From Saturnia japonica (taxonomy: Eukaryota; Arthropoda; Insecta; Lepidoptera; Saturniidae), in contig CM065332.1 in assembly GCA_033032175.1 (NCBI GenBank), forward strand, positions 3,519,501-3,583,500: a stretch of 64,000 nucleotides of DNA, read 5' to 3'. This document shows positions 1 through 12,132 of this stretch, piece by piece; within the stretch, counting starts at the first letter, position 1, and each line of letters begins with the position of its first letter. Under the pieces are notes generated by a model that saw only the letters and a program-made list of their open reading frames with translations, searched no databases and had not been told where the DNA came from. The position numbers were made by a program, and so were the translations under genes.

Positions 1-345
1 TTTTAATCATAGACTATTTTCTTGTTTGACATTTGCAGTATGAACCTAAACAATGAATATTTTTTTTCATTATTTAATTTTATTTATTTATTTTATTTAA
101 CATATTAGTAACAGATATTATAGATAAATTTTAGCTTTCTGCACTCCTTCTCCATATAAACTTTAACTATACCAAATCTTACAGTCTTCCGTGCATGCAA
201 TACGCTTGAAAAGGGGTACAAAGTTTTTGCTTCACGTATTTATATATTGATTATAATTAATAACTATTGCCAATACATACATATGCCAATATCAATCCGA
301 CACATTTACCGCCCTGATAAAACTGTCGGTCCGACCTTGTGTGAA
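1..345. repeat. R14 repeat, copy 1
   Basis: It aligns with 12907-13320: ATCATAGA, TTGACATTT, GATAGATAAATTTTA, CTTTCTGCACTCCTTCTCCA, CAGTCTTCCGTGC and TTTACCGCCCT. It continues beyond the left edge of the window. The class is unknown. Confidence 0.6.
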
Positions 346-2192
346 CCAGTTGTAAGAGAATGTATAGCTCTTACTTCTACGTTATATCTTTCTTCTCTCT
401 CCTGTATCGTCCAATCATTGAATCGCTACCTAAGAAGTTTCACTTCAAATAAATTGTATAAATTATTCCATTACAGTATTGTACACGAGGTCTCATCTGA
501 CTGATGCCGTCGGCTGTAGAAAATGCAGGGCGTTTCATTAGGTTTCCCCGTTCGGGCGGGAGTGGATTTATTGCAACACTCGCGCGAACTACCTCACGCC
601 GAGATCCTGTCTTGCCTACACGAAATAGACCGGCCTCTCTCTTATACAATGTTAATAATAAATTTACACTTTTATAACTATAATGACGTAAATGAAAATT
701 AAAAATAACTTCATTTTTCCCAAAATTTTCCAATTTTTCTTTTCCTAAAACTTTATTTACACTATTACTAACATTAAAAAAAATTAAGTTATGGTAAAAA
801 AAAAACCATATTTTGATTTGCGATTTCAGTTCATTCCAAAATTTTCCGAGTAAATTTTCTTACCTTATATACTTTATTCGTACTTATTACTAACATTCCA
901 AAAAAAGAATGCGCCAAATCTGTTCCACCTCTCTCAAGCGATGCGCTTACTAACGAACGATAATTCATTTTTATTTATTTAAATAAACTATAAAATATTG
1001 CGTTTAAAAGTTACTTATATGCATTCAAAGGAAAATTGTACTACACAACCGAAATTTAAAAATATTTTAAATTGAAATTTATCAGTGTATTTTATTTGAA
1101 AGTTAAATTTCACTTACGGTCATCTTCTTATTCATTGAAATCGCTTGGTAATTCTTTCCCAAATCTTGTAAATGAAATTTATATCCGCGATACTCTTATT
1201 ATAGTATTATGAAGCCTAAAATTCAATTGATGACTTTCACGTCTCCAATAAATATAATTAAAAATCATATTATGAAATAACAATAATCAATTGACATATA
1301 TATATTAGATTATTACCACCATTATCAAGAAAGTAATTGTTTTGATCATTGGTATTTTCGATTATAATTTATTAATACCCGCACTCCTATTAAAATACTT
1401 GATATTTTTTTTATTTGCAGCTTAAAAGCAACAATAAGCACTACCCTTCCACTTCACTTTTGATTAACATCACAGGAATAACACAAAATTTCTAGAAAAA
1501 TCACGTAAAATGTAAATAAATTACTTATATATGACTCTGCAAAGGGCCACCAATAAAGTACGAAATTATTTTTATTGCATTTAAAAAAACTATTTTAATT
1601 TTGAATAGACATTCACACAAAGTTATACGAATAAAAAAAAGAGTTTTTAATGGTCACTGTTATAATAAGTTATTAAAATTAAAACAATTATGATAACCTA
1701 AAAATAACTTTCTTAATTCATTATCTTCTACGACTAACCATTGAAATGCCAACGGTGGACTGGAGAGCCAAGACTGTCCATGTCAGTCGTGAGAAAAAGA
1801 ACGGGTTTTCGAGAATATTCTGTTAAAGAAACTCGTTTTTTTATCATTCTAATGAAGGGACGAAGTGACCGGCGCGGCCTGCCGGACATCGGGCGGTCAT
1901 CGCGTGGGAAAAAGAGGGTTAAGCGACACCAACGGCTAATGGGTTGTATAATTGTTACAGTCAATGTTAAGAGAATCTTTTAGTAATTGATTAGGCGCAT
2001 GTTTTTATATATCGACACTTTCTAAATCAGGATCAACTGAGAATATCAAAAAACATTAAAGTCGATTAATGTGGAAATAATGAAATAATTTATGAAAAGG
2101 AATTACGTATATTGGAATGAATATTTTGATAACAGAAGCAAAGAAAAAGTATTTGGTATAAAACATTAGTGTCTGCCTTTTCATAAGCCTTG
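346..2192. other. AT-rich intergenic DNA, no gene seen
   Basis: A GC-richer patch at 500-640 and another at 1740-1930 (overlapping 76- and 80-codon open frames on the two strands, neither resembling a known protein). The rest is AT-rich and anonymous. Confidence 0.6.
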
Positions 2193-2375
2193 GTTTTGAA
2201 TAACCTATCTATCTGTTGTTTCAGTTACTAAAGATAGACAAATATAACCTTTTGTCCTTACTTTTTTATAACCTATCAATGGATAGTTTTTCTTATCTAC
2301 TTAATATATATCCATATCTTAAAGCTTGAATAGATAAGAGGGAAACCGATATCTGTCTTAAGTTAAAGATTGAGA
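2193..2375. mobile_element. Partial, diverged copy of the 12133-12364 MITE (inverted)
   Basis: It shares TAACCTATCTATCTGTTG, TTTCAGTTACTAAA and GATAAGAGGGAAACCGATA with the complement of the full copy. One end (the GGCCG part) is missing. Confidence 0.6.
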
Positions 2376-3732
2376 AAGCATTAAGACTTCGTTCAAAGCA
2401 CTATCTATTGCGAAAATTTGCGTATCTCATGCGAAAAACGGATTTACCCAACTGTTAATGTATGTGGAAAGAACGAAGGTGTGCATCACTTAGGTAATGA
2501 TGGAGTGTGACAAAAATAGGATTGAAAGGGAGTAGCTGATCAATATTATGAATTTAAACTACCAAAATATAGATCTTTTTCACAGCATTTTGGTGAACCT
2601 TGTTCTGATGAGACCAAAATCAAATGACCTGATAGCGCTGCCTCGTCAGCGACTCAAATATGAATTTTTATATAGGAAAATAAAACCGGTGTAAGAGAAA
2701 AGCATTTCAAAACCTATCCAATTTCAGGGGTGTAAGATCCAACTGCGCCACGTGAAACATTTATTTATTTATTTTATTTTAATGGATATTCCAAGAACAT
2801 TACCATTATATATTATTATTATAATTATCTATAAGTAGTATACTGATGCGTATGTTAATTATAGGAGTATACAGCATTTCCCATAGCTCATAGCATCGTA
2901 CATACATTGAAATATAAAATATATTAATCGATACAATGCATATTTTAAATTAAATCAAAGTAGTAATAACTAACAGAAACAAAACATGATATTATTATTA
3001 TTTGTCAAAACATGAATGTAAGTCACATAAAAATTGTTATCAGTAACAATAAAAGACGTAAGCATCGTATATGTGAGACGCTTTCACTCTTCTGCAAATT
3101 TCACATAAATTCTTCTGTTTTTTAGGTCCTCATATATATAATCAGATTAACCCTAATGTTCATATTTATCATTTATCTAAACAAAGAGCAAAACGTACTA
3201 TTTCCAATTGGTTATTAACACTTTCAGACAGCAATACAGAAAATTTATTATCTATTGTTTCATTGATCTATGCTCATTCAAAATTGTTGTGTATAAAACA
3301 ATGATAATATAGGTAAAATTAGAGAACGAGGGTTTGGAGATCTGTAGTTAAATGTAACTATCATGATTACCTACTGTTGTATAAAATTTATGTTCGTATT
3401 TTTGTGACCAAACAATATTGTATATAAATAAGATGCTAAATGTGAGGTCATATAAATAAATTTGAAATATCAGGTCGTAAAGAAAAACAGCAACTGATTT
3501 TTTTAGAGCGTAATTATTAAGACACTTCAACAGTCGTCACAGCAATATAAATCGTTACATTTTAAGAAACTTTTTTATTAAAGAAATCCTTAAAGCAATT
3601 ATTGTAAAAAACTTATATCCTGAAAACATTAATTACTGATTTGCTGGATAATAATTTCAAGGACCATGTCAAGCAGATTTCACTGCTGTCGAAAGGTTTA
3701 TAATATGGATCATTATTTTAATGACAGTGATG
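2376..3732. other. AT-rich intergenic DNA, no gene seen
   Basis: No repeat family, splice structure or open frame above 60 codons that looks real. Confidence 0.6.
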
Positions 3733-3995
3733 TTTTTTTTTCTATAACACAAATCCGCAGACTCTTGGTCCACACCTTTTTATAAGTGGGTGCTTTTATA
3801 ATATTAAACATTAAAAATTGCCATGAAAAAAGATGCACTTGCAAATACAGTTATGCACTAAGTGAGCCTTGTTTTAGTATCTATAACTAGTAACGAAACT
3901 ACATTACATATTGATAATACACATAACATCAAATATACTTAACATAATAACATAGTGACGATTGGAAGTTACACTCTGTGTGCATTCACTTAATT
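3733..3995 (-). repeat. R6 repeat: 3' part of the helicase-bearing retroposed family
   Basis: A T-run at 3733-3741 (an A-tail on the minus strand) is followed by sequence aligning well with 43790-43925. Shared stretches include GGTCCACAC, ACATTAAAAATTGCC and ACTAAGTGAGC. Similarity weakens beyond about 3890, although both go on through AT-rich DNA to a TTACAC motif. The same orientation and A-tail as the intronic insert imply one retroposing family. No helicase coding is visible here, so this copy is more strongly 5'-truncated. Confidence 0.55.
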
Positions 3996-3996
3996 A

Positions 3997-4130
3997 ACTT
4001 GTACAGTTGGAAAAAAAAGATAAACCCGATGGAGTTTCTTGCAGGTTCTTCCGAACCGGTAGTAATGTTTTAATGTACCTAAGTGCCTTCTTAGGATCTA
4101 AATTAAAGTTTTCTTTTCTTTGATTTGAGT
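3997..4130 (+). repeat. R2 repeat (LINE 3' end, CCCGATNGAGTTTCTT family)
   Basis: ACTTGTACAGTTG, GATAAACCCGAT.GAGTTTCTT, TTCCGAACCGG.AGTA, AAGTGCCTTCTTA, then a TTTGATTTGA end. It is a common moth LINE 3' UTR, with copies at 27236-27400 and 58745-58885. It abuts the R6 copy. Confidence 0.55.
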
Positions 4131-4210
4131 AAACTACATCGAAATTTAATACTAAGACTATTATTCAAATCTACCCAAGAAATAAAGTCAACTGAAGTTA
4201 ATTACATATT

Positions 4211-4447
4211 CTGAAGCAATGGTAGCACAGTTGGTAGCTTGAATGGACTCCGCGTCGATCGCCGTGAGTTCGAATCCTTACAATGAGCCTGAGTTTTCGG
4301 TAAAAGATAACATCGTGATGAAACCACAGCATAGTGGTAGAGCTTTTTCTAATGCCCGTCTGGCTAGCTACCATCTTCAAGTAGAAAATCTGTCGCCAAG
4401 CGCCATAGGTGTGTTCCGGCAGCTACACTTGAGAGCCAGTCTTCCAC
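4211..4447 (+). repeat. SINE1 (tRNA-derived), near full length
   Basis: The tRNA-like head has an A-box-like GGTAGCACAGTTGGTAGC and a B-box GAGTTCGAATCC (4266-4277). The family body follows: TGAGTTTTCGGT, AACATCGTGATGAAACCA, TGGCTAGCTACCA, and TTGAGAGCCAGTCTTCC at the end. An open frame through it is incidental. Confidence 0.75.
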
Positions 4448-4863
4448 TATGTTTAGCGGTCTACCGTCATGGGCTCCATCGTTTCTTAACGTCAGATGAG
4501 ATTTTGACTAATCGCTAATACCTATAAAGAACATTTTAACAAAAATAAAAAATATTTTGACATGAAGTGAAACCAGTTCTGAGAGTTTAAGAATTGATTC
4601 ATTAAAACTAGTTGTGAGGTCAAATATACCAAGGGGCCGAAGACGGCCCGGCCCGTTCGTGAACAAAACAGTGGTCATTAATTTTAGGGGTTGTATAGTT
4701 ATTGGCGTTTTGATATCTGGTTCGTATGTCCGAATGTTAAAGGATCGTAAATGGTCCTGTGAAGCAATAGTTCAAGATTTGATTCTTATATCGTTGCCGA
4801 AAAGTTGTTCTTCTTTTGGCGTGTTTAGTAGTAATATAATATAATGTAAATGAATTTAGGTCC

Positions 4864-5580
4864 ATTATTATTATTATTTTAATAAACTAGGAGCTTTTCG
4901 AGCTGATGCGTGTATATCAACTATCACTTCACTTGTGTTTCTAATATTTTGAAATGTTTGTCTAGGGTATTTTTAAAACAGTTCACTGTTGGTGCACTAA
5001 TGACAGTCTCTGGAAGGGTGTTCCATATGGTGACTATCCAACTATTAGATAAGAAGTGTATTCGAGGGTTACTATTGCTTGAAGTCTTGTATAATATCAT
5101 GGAGTGTCCTCTTAAATGTGTTATTTGACTCATAGTGTCCAAGTTTGGAATGCCTGGTTTTTTAAAAATGACCTTACTGTTAGCCTGAGCCCTATCCAAT
5201 AACAGAGCCGCTGATGGCTTTACCGTGGGCTTGGGGCGAGCACTTATGTCACTCATCCGCGAAGGCGTGGGCAACTTGCGCGCAGGATGCCAAAATGCTC
5301 GACCTCGGCTTGGGCTGTTGCCGCGATAGCAACTAAGTCGCGATCTGACTAATTCCCTAACCGAAACTTCGAGCTAAATTAACATACATATATACCTACA
5401 TGTTCTCTGCCTCCTGGGAGGAAGGAAGGAAACATGTGTGTGTATTTAGTGATCTGGTACGTTGTAAGTAACTGTTTAATATTTTGTATGTTTCGATGAG
5501 GTCACCTTTTTCTTCGTTCTTCCAATGATGTTAATTTTAATTGGACAAGACGCTCTTCATATGGTTTATTTTTAAGAGAA
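4864..5580 (-). mobile_element. Degraded copy of the same LINE family as 9661-10511, with an insertion
   Basis: On the minus strand the C-terminal RT region is readable in pieces: PYEERL and ETYKILNSYL from about 5577 to 5460, then PNLD, HLRGHS and a TIWNTLPETVISAPTVN block from about 5155 to 4935. The 3' end matches the other copy (ACGCATCAGCT, then AGCT.CTAGT) and closes with an (ATT)n run at 4864-4878. The two coding pieces are separated by unrelated sequence at about 5175-5457, part of which recurs at 54478-54637. It is a pseudogene. Confidence 0.75.
5175..5457. repeat. Insertion in the LINE; includes R18 repeat copy (5301-5457)
   Basis: The right half (from CTTGGGCTGTTGCCGCGAT) aligns with 54478-54637 over its full length, including TCGAGCTAAA and CTGCCTCCTGGGAG. 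It holds a small hairpin: ACATGTT at about 5399 pairs with AACATGT about 28 bases on, and the second copy has a comparable CATAT foldback. No coding potential is seen. The class is unknown. Confidence 0.5.
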
Positions 5581-5679
5581 ATAATAATTATTATCATTGA
5601 AAGCTAACTTCATCATATTTTGTCACCCGGTAGAATTTTTTTTAAGTATTTTTTTTTTGTATGCCAAAAAGTCTTCCGA

Positions 5680-5945
5680 GAGTCCAACATACCATCATAC
5701 AGGTTAAATAGGGGTGTACTTAATATAAACCCACAGTACGCCGAGTATGTTTTTAGGTTCCATGTACCTAATAGGGGGCTAAGCCTATTGCCATTAATCG
5801 GGCACAAAGCCAAACTCCGAGCTGCTACTGAGGAATTCATAGAAACACCCAATAAACTTTGGTCGACCTGGGAATCCAACCTAGGACCTCGAGGTGCATC
5901 AGAGCACTTAGCTAATAAGGCAATTAGGCAAAGTACACACGAAAA
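5680..5945 (-). repeat. SINE2 (tRNA-derived), minus strand, diverged
   Basis: It matches 59594-59814 through GAGTATGTTTTTAGG, GCCTATTGCCATTAATCGGG and GACCTGGGAATCCAACCTAGG (B-box complement). Beyond that the head TAGCTAATAAGGCAATTAGG is the A-box side. Open frames on both strands are incidental. Confidence 0.65.
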
Positions 5946-7112
5946 TTATTCTTACTTTACCTTTAATTCTTAATTTGTTCATTTCAACTTTTTATTCAGT
6001 CATTGTAATCATTGGAACGAAAACTGTCGACGAAAATCTTTTCTTTTTCGTGCTTTTTCACTACGTGTGTGGTATTTTCGCAACATAACGACACCAGACT
6101 ATATTGTTAATTATATATGTATGCACAAACGATTAGTAATAAAGAAACTTGACTAATAAAGTACTTTCACTTTAAAATATAATAATTTGGTTTTTCATAG
6201 CAAGATCGTATTTGGAAGTTTATTGATCGTTCCGCCATCTTGCGGAAAATAGCGGTAGCATATATTTTTATTAGAGCATTTTCACTGATTTTTAAATAAA
6301 GCAGGTATACGTGACTAGGGCCGGAAATATACGATTTTTAAGGTTCTCTAACCTTTGAAAGTTTTGTATACAGATACAAAAAAATCAAAAATCTTTCTAA
6401 ACAACCACAGGAAAATCTTTATGTTCACAGCGTTATACATAACCTACATGAGTAACACCAAATATTACATAAAAATTTATATAATTTATTATAATGTTAT
6501 ATTCAAAGAACTGTTATGAAATATAGAACAAAAGTAAACAGTGCCCATTATACAATGGTTTAATAATGCCACCTAGTGGCAAAAATCTAAACTTAATCAA
6601 AGCAAATTACAATCAGCGCCATCTTGTATCAAGTAGTTCTAATAAATATTATAGTTATTAAAACTGCTACGTTATAAATAATTTTTAACTGACTTAAAAA
6701 AAATTTAGAGGTTCTCAATTCGATTGTATATTTTTAATTTATACACTTTATACTGTTATGCTTTATATCATAGCTTAATTTTAATTAGAACTTTATTCTA
6801 ATAAAATATTGTTACTAATAAGAAATTGCAAATACATTTTATTACAAACTTATAAGAATAACTACCGGTGTTCCCGAAGCCCTACACGCATTTGTTACGC
6901 AGTTTGATCTATATTATTAAGAGATTTATTAGAAATAGCTAGGTGTTTTAGTAGATTTAGTATCAATGACTAATTTAGTATTTTTAGGACAACAGTCAAT
7001 CTTCGGTCATTAACGAATCTTTAAAGGAAAAAAAAGTAAATTAAAAATTGCTTCCCATTCCAAACCGTCAATAACTAGTAAATGACATCGATAGCTAGCA
7101 ATAAAAAAATTA
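5946..7112. other. AT-rich intergenic DNA with CGCCATCT-type motifs
   Basis: No gene. Short palindromic motifs occur: TTCCGCCATCTTGCGGAA (6230), GCCACCTAGTGGC (6568) and GCGCCATCTTGT (6615), similar in core to insect CTCF sites. Confidence 0.5.
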
Positions 7113-8086
7113 GAGATGTAACGATACATAATTTTTCCGGTACGATACCAGTACCGATTATTGTATCAAATTAATCGGCGGTACCGATTCTGATATGGAA
7201 AGTTTAGTAATAAATAAAATAAATAAATAATGAAGTATAACCTCCTACCCATTTGGCGGAGGGAAAAGTTTTTTAGGTGTCTTTATTATACAAGAAACTG
7301 ACGATAATAGTTTTTAACGATAAGTAGATATTTGATTTCAAAAGGCGATTTAAAAAAAATATCAAAAATAAATCTATACAGTTAATAAAGTTGAAGTGTC
7401 TGTTTGTAATGTCAAAATAACAGCTTTTTCACATATCGTACAGATACTTATAACAAAAACCAAATTTTAAAATTGTTGTCTATCTGTTTGTTCCAGTTAA
7501 TCTCCGAAACAGTTGTACCAATTTTTACGAGACTTTCATTGTCAGATAACTGATGTTATAAGGAATAACTTAGAATACTTTTATTTTAGTGAAATAATTA
7601 TTACAGTTCCGTGCAAATAATAAAAACTAGTCATGGTGAATCAATTCGGGCGCCTAAATGACTCACACTGAGTAAACCATAACAGATATTTCAAGTTATT
7701 TTGATACATAATTGTAAATATTAAAAAAACCTACAAAAAAGTCCGTAAGAGCATATGTCTATCTTCTAAGGATCACCCATATTTTTGAATATTTAAGCAT
7801 TTTTATCTTTAAAATATCCAGGAGCGGAGGTAGCACGATTCGCGCGTGTGCTCGATCGATGGGGTTCTAGAGTCCACGCGAGCACAGCCGCGGGCACTGC
7901 TGGTTAATATTAAATAGGAGAGAAACAATACAACGGTTATTTAAACGGGAATGTCGCCGCCAATGACTCGTGCAGCTCTCTCGCCGGCGAACAAAGAGTA
8001 ACATTGTCGCTTCGCGTTACAAATTTTTAGGTATCGGTTGATAAATAATCGGCATATCGACTATCCTATCGATATCGCTGCATCCC
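7113..8086. mobile_element. hAT-like relic with a Helitron inside
   Basis: The left end GAGATGTAACGATA and the right end, complement of GGGATGCAGCGATA, are imperfect inverted ends of the GGGATGCA type seen in hAT-like MITEs. Inside each end the sequence also mirrors (GGTACCGATT-like and AATCGGCATATCG-like stretches). An 8-bp target duplication is not clear. A Helitron-like copy (7373-7904) occupies the middle. Confidence 0.4.
7373..7904 (+). mobile_element. Helitron-like element, plus strand, near full length
   Basis: It starts TCTATACAGTTAATAAAG and ends GCGGGCACTGCTGGT, a mutated form of the family end (CTAG then T). The interior has the family landmarks in order: GACATTAC-type start (as TGTAATGTCAAAATAACA), CAGACAGA-like region, GAATCAATTCGGGCGC, GTAAACCATAA, CTTCTAAGGATCACCC and GCGCGTG. 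About 530 bp, no coding. Confidence 0.6.
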
Positions 8087-9660
8087 GGAAAAATTTTTTT
8101 TTTTTTGTTCTTTAGGTAGGAACATTATAAAAAAATGAGAGTGATTTTTTAAGATGCGCGCGCGCACATTGTAACAAAAAGTCTACACAATGAAGTTGCT
8201 TGCAAAACTTCTTGTTTTATTGTGGTAAAGATATCTAGTATACTGATATAGATTCAAAGAAATATAACTTCTACCCCGCGTACATAAGTAGGTACCTACA
8301 CTCATCCAATTTTTACAGTTATTTTTTATTTTTATGCCAAAGTATAAAGTTCTTAAATCTTGACATTGTACTATTTTTTTTATTTTCAAATAGCTTTCTC
8401 ACAAAATTTTGGATGGCTTCTTTGCTAGATCTTTCCAGGGAAATTTGCGATAACTCAAAATCATATGATTCATCATATCTTTCAATTCACGTCACTAGGT
8501 CACAATAACGAATCTATATCCAATGATATTTTATAAGTAGATACGGCATTGACGCTCTTTACATGCATTCGTGAATAGTGGGCAATTGCATTCAGTTCAC
8601 TTTCGACTTGATACCGGCGTGAGCGAGAAGAAGCTTTTATCCTTTTTGACAACAGAGTTTCCGCCTTACACTGTGATTTCCTATCTCTTTTGTTTGCAAC
8701 ATGCTGATAACAAAATTTGTAATGTTTTCATGTTGCTTTTAGTGAAAGTATAACGCGTCTAAATATAAAAGTAATTGTATAATATCATGCATATTGCCAT
8801 CAATCTTACACAATATTCTGGTAAGCAACGAAGATTACATAACAAATAAAGTTTATATTGTATGAGGAGTGTGGCAATGGTGTAAAGGCCGTCATGTTAA
8901 TTCTCTTGTACCCGTCGCATTTTCCCCTGGTCTCCCTAATCTAACCATTTTACAACGTCCAGGTATAATACCAAAAAGAAGTTGTCTGTCTGTACAGCGC
9001 TAGAGGTAACACAAAAAGAAGCCTCCCGGGATTTTCATATATATTTAATTTTCTTACTATGATTTTATTTTTATTAAAATTAGGGGGAAAAGCAAAGCGT
9101 TCATCAGATCTAACGACAGTGATGGGTACCACTTCGGGCCTAACCCTTCATGGTCATAAGAGGTGACTACTGAATACAACAGGCACCTTTGCGATTGCGG
9201 TATGCTTATAATATCCCTAGATACATTTCCTGAGTAATTTTAGTCAAAAACTAATCAAAAGTACATTTTTTGTCAAGTGTATGTAAGGAATAGTTATTGT
9301 TATCTGATGTTTATACCGAATTATTGACGATACGTTATTTATCACTCTCCTAACTCTAAAATAATTATACATTCTGGAGTTAAAAAACATATGATTTTAT
9401 TTTGTGAAAATCATCGATCTCGTAAGTCAAGAAGCCAGTCACCGATCGAGCCTCGCCACACTCGTGTTGTCGTGACGACTTGACCGGCCACGGTACACTA
9501 TAGGTACCGCACAGAAAACCTATAGAGACGAAAACCACTACACGAAAAAATAAAATAAAATTCATACTTCAAGAAACAGCGACATAGATGCCTTTTTAAT
9601 TTAAAAAACAGCACTATAATATTATATTAAAGAAAAATCTTTAACTAAATGAAAATAATT
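8087..9660. other. Intergenic DNA, only a LINE-like scrap
   Basis: CTAACCCTTCATGGTCATAA, then GAGGTGACTACTG, at 9140-9175 resembles a common moth LINE segment (CCCTTCCCGTGG type). A GC-richer stretch lies at 9410-9540. No coding is supported. Confidence 0.5.
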
Positions 9661-10511
9661 GGCAATTAAATATTATAAATATAGCAACTGGCGAGCTATA
9701 CAGAATGACCTTAATGCGATTTTTAAGTGGACTCATGACTGGCTTCTAACTTTAAATGTGAATAAGTGCTCCGTGCTACACATTGGTAGTAATAATCCTT
9801 GTCAGATATACTATCTTGGTGGTGAACAATTAACCGCAGTTGAAACACAAAGGGACTTGGGAGTTACAGTATCCAAAGATCTTAAATCGGGAACTCATGT
9901 GCTTGGGGTTGTGAAGAAAACTAATTCGATCCTTTATATCATTCGCAAGGCATTTAAATTCCTAACAGCTAAAACTTTTATAAAGTTATACAAGACCTAT
10001 ATTAGACCACTTCTTGAACATGCTTATATTATCTGGGATCCCTACTTCAAAAAAGACATTAAGCTCATTGAAAATGTACAGAGAAGGGCTACTAAGATGG
10101 TGTATGCAATGCGTAACTTACCCTATGAACAGCGCCTCATAAACCTTGGCCTTACCACACTAGAACACCGTAGACAAAGGGGCAGGTTAATCGAAACTTA
10201 TAAAATCCTCACTAATTATTACGATGTGCCCAGCCTTAAAGATATGTTTAAGTCAAATGAAAATAAACACCTACGAGGTCATCCCTTGAAACTTTGGGAA
10301 TTCCCAGCAAAAAGAAACCCAATGAAGCAGTTCTTGCCTAACAGAGTGGTCACAGCATGGAACAAACTTCCAGAAAAAGTTGTGATGGCTCCTACCATAA
10401 CCTCCTTTAAGAGCAGATTGGACAAGGAAAATATCTCCAAGCTATTTGATACGCACGCATCAGCTAATTAGCTGCTAGTGTGTCGTACCAAATATAATAA
10501 TAATAATAATA
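9661..10511 (+). mobile_element. 5'-truncated CR1/L2-like LINE, reverse transcriptase C-terminal part
   Basis: An open frame of 270 codons (9659-10471, stop TAG) encodes the RT thumb and C-terminal region. Recognisable blocks are WLLTLNVNKCSVLHIG, RDLGVTVSKDLK, YIRPLLEHAYIIW, IENVQRRATKMV, HLRGHPLKLW and NRVVTAWNKLPEKVVMAP. The catalytic YADD motif lies just upstream in such proteins and is absent, so the copy is truncated right after it and cannot be active. The 3' end is a short UTR closed by a (TAA)n run at 10493-10510. There are no internal stops, so it is probably younger than the other LINE pieces here. A related copy lies on the minus strand at 4864-5580. Confidence 0.85.
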
Positions 10512-12132
10512 CATTTAATATATTTATATGATATATAAATCGGGAACTCGAAAAAAGGAGCATAGTACCTATACCTATGCTATGTTAAAACGATATAGAA
10601 AAACGTATCATTTTTGTATTTGTTATGATCCTATTTCGGGCTACGCAAATCGAAACCAAAACAAATCCAGCAATTTTTTTCAAAATCTAATTTTTTTTTG
10701 AAGTGTATCTTAACGTTTAGCAGACGTGTTACGTGTACTGTATTTGGATGTAACTTATATAATAAACAAAACTAACAAAATAATATGTAGATAGACTAGT
10801 GTATTTCGTTTTTGGTCTATTCTTATTTAACTTATTATCGATCTACCTACAACATTTATGACATATTCCAAAACACACGCACGCACACACACACACACAC
10901 GTGAGTAAAAAACATTTTCATTCAATTTTTTGTATAGTAATAATTAATTATAGGTAGATATGTTAAATATAATAATAAAAATTCATGCTTTGATACAGGT
11001 CTGGTTATCAATATTGTTTACCTATGTTGTACAATATCAAAGCTGTGGACTTTATTAAATCAAGAAATGATAGACAGTAAACACGCCATCCTAACTAGTC
11101 ACAGTAGGTATTCAAAAGATTATCGCAGGGTGTTAAATTTCACGACATTTTTCAATTGCCTCTATTTTCAAAGTACATGAATTATAATTTTTTTCACATT
11201 GCTGTGATTACTGTCACCATGTGGGCTATCACACATTTCCAGCTTACAGTCACGTTATGGGGCATCCCCTGTATACTCAACTATTTTATTTTTCATACTT
11301 TTTCTCACATTGACCAATATATATTTTTCATTAGTAAAGTACACACAACACTTCCATGAAAAAGTTAATCGCGGCAGTACTATCGTCCAGCCACTTCATT
11401 GTATAACAGCTCTATGAATTTATCTACACTCCTCGCAAAACAGACCTATGACACATCTGATTTCGCTCTTACCTGTCTCTGAAATGAGCTTTTTTTCAAC
11501 AAAACAACTTATTGTGGATACGCAGCAATCCGTTGCGACTTGCAAATACTTTTTTTTTATGCGTTTATTCTTATTGACGACGTTGAAAGTTACTATTTTT
11601 ACCTTAAAAATTGTTAGAGAAAAATTTTGTTTATTAACATTAACTATATTTCATTTATAAAACATTTACTTTTTGGGGGTATCTACCCTGTTTAGCACTT
11701 TTTTTTTATTGATCGATCAAAGGGCACTTTGTTTAAGTGCTAGTGACGGCGCTGATAGTCCATGCGACCAACTTATCAGTTCTTCCTTTACTTTATTTTC
11801 ATTTTACTATAGAAATTTACGTATTTACTTTACGATATAAGGTCTAGTTTAAAATGTTGTAGTGTCGTGAATCAAATGTAGGATGATATGCTTAATAATG
11901 TAACTAATATTCAAAAGCTATAATTAATTTTTTAAATAATTACCTTTAAGTACTTAAATATTCCAACAAATTGATAAAACTGTATTCTTCAGTGAGGAAA
12001 AAATGTCTCAATAGCGACTCCATAACCGGCTTTGTTCTGTTCAGCGGTCAGACGCCCGGCGTAATGTCTAACCCTATATTTTCCTCGACAATTACCATTA
12101 TAACATTCAATCTCTTATCCGATACGCCATAC
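10512..12132. other. AT-rich intergenic DNA, no gene seen
   Basis: Apart from the CA repeat nothing is recognised. The 60-70 codon open frames at 11156-11660 are low-complexity and hydrophobic by composition only. Confidence 0.6.
10870..10902. repeat. (CA)n microsatellite
   Basis: About 14 CA units, the first few interrupted by G (CACACGCACGCACACACACA). Confidence 0.9.

Noticed and set aside
1734..1983. Overlapping 76- and 80-codon frames on both strands
   Set aside because: Neither resembles a known protein, and mirrored open frames over a GC-richer patch are expected by chance.
4243..4518. 91-codon open frame
   Set aside because: It lies in a tRNA-derived SINE1 copy and is explained by it.
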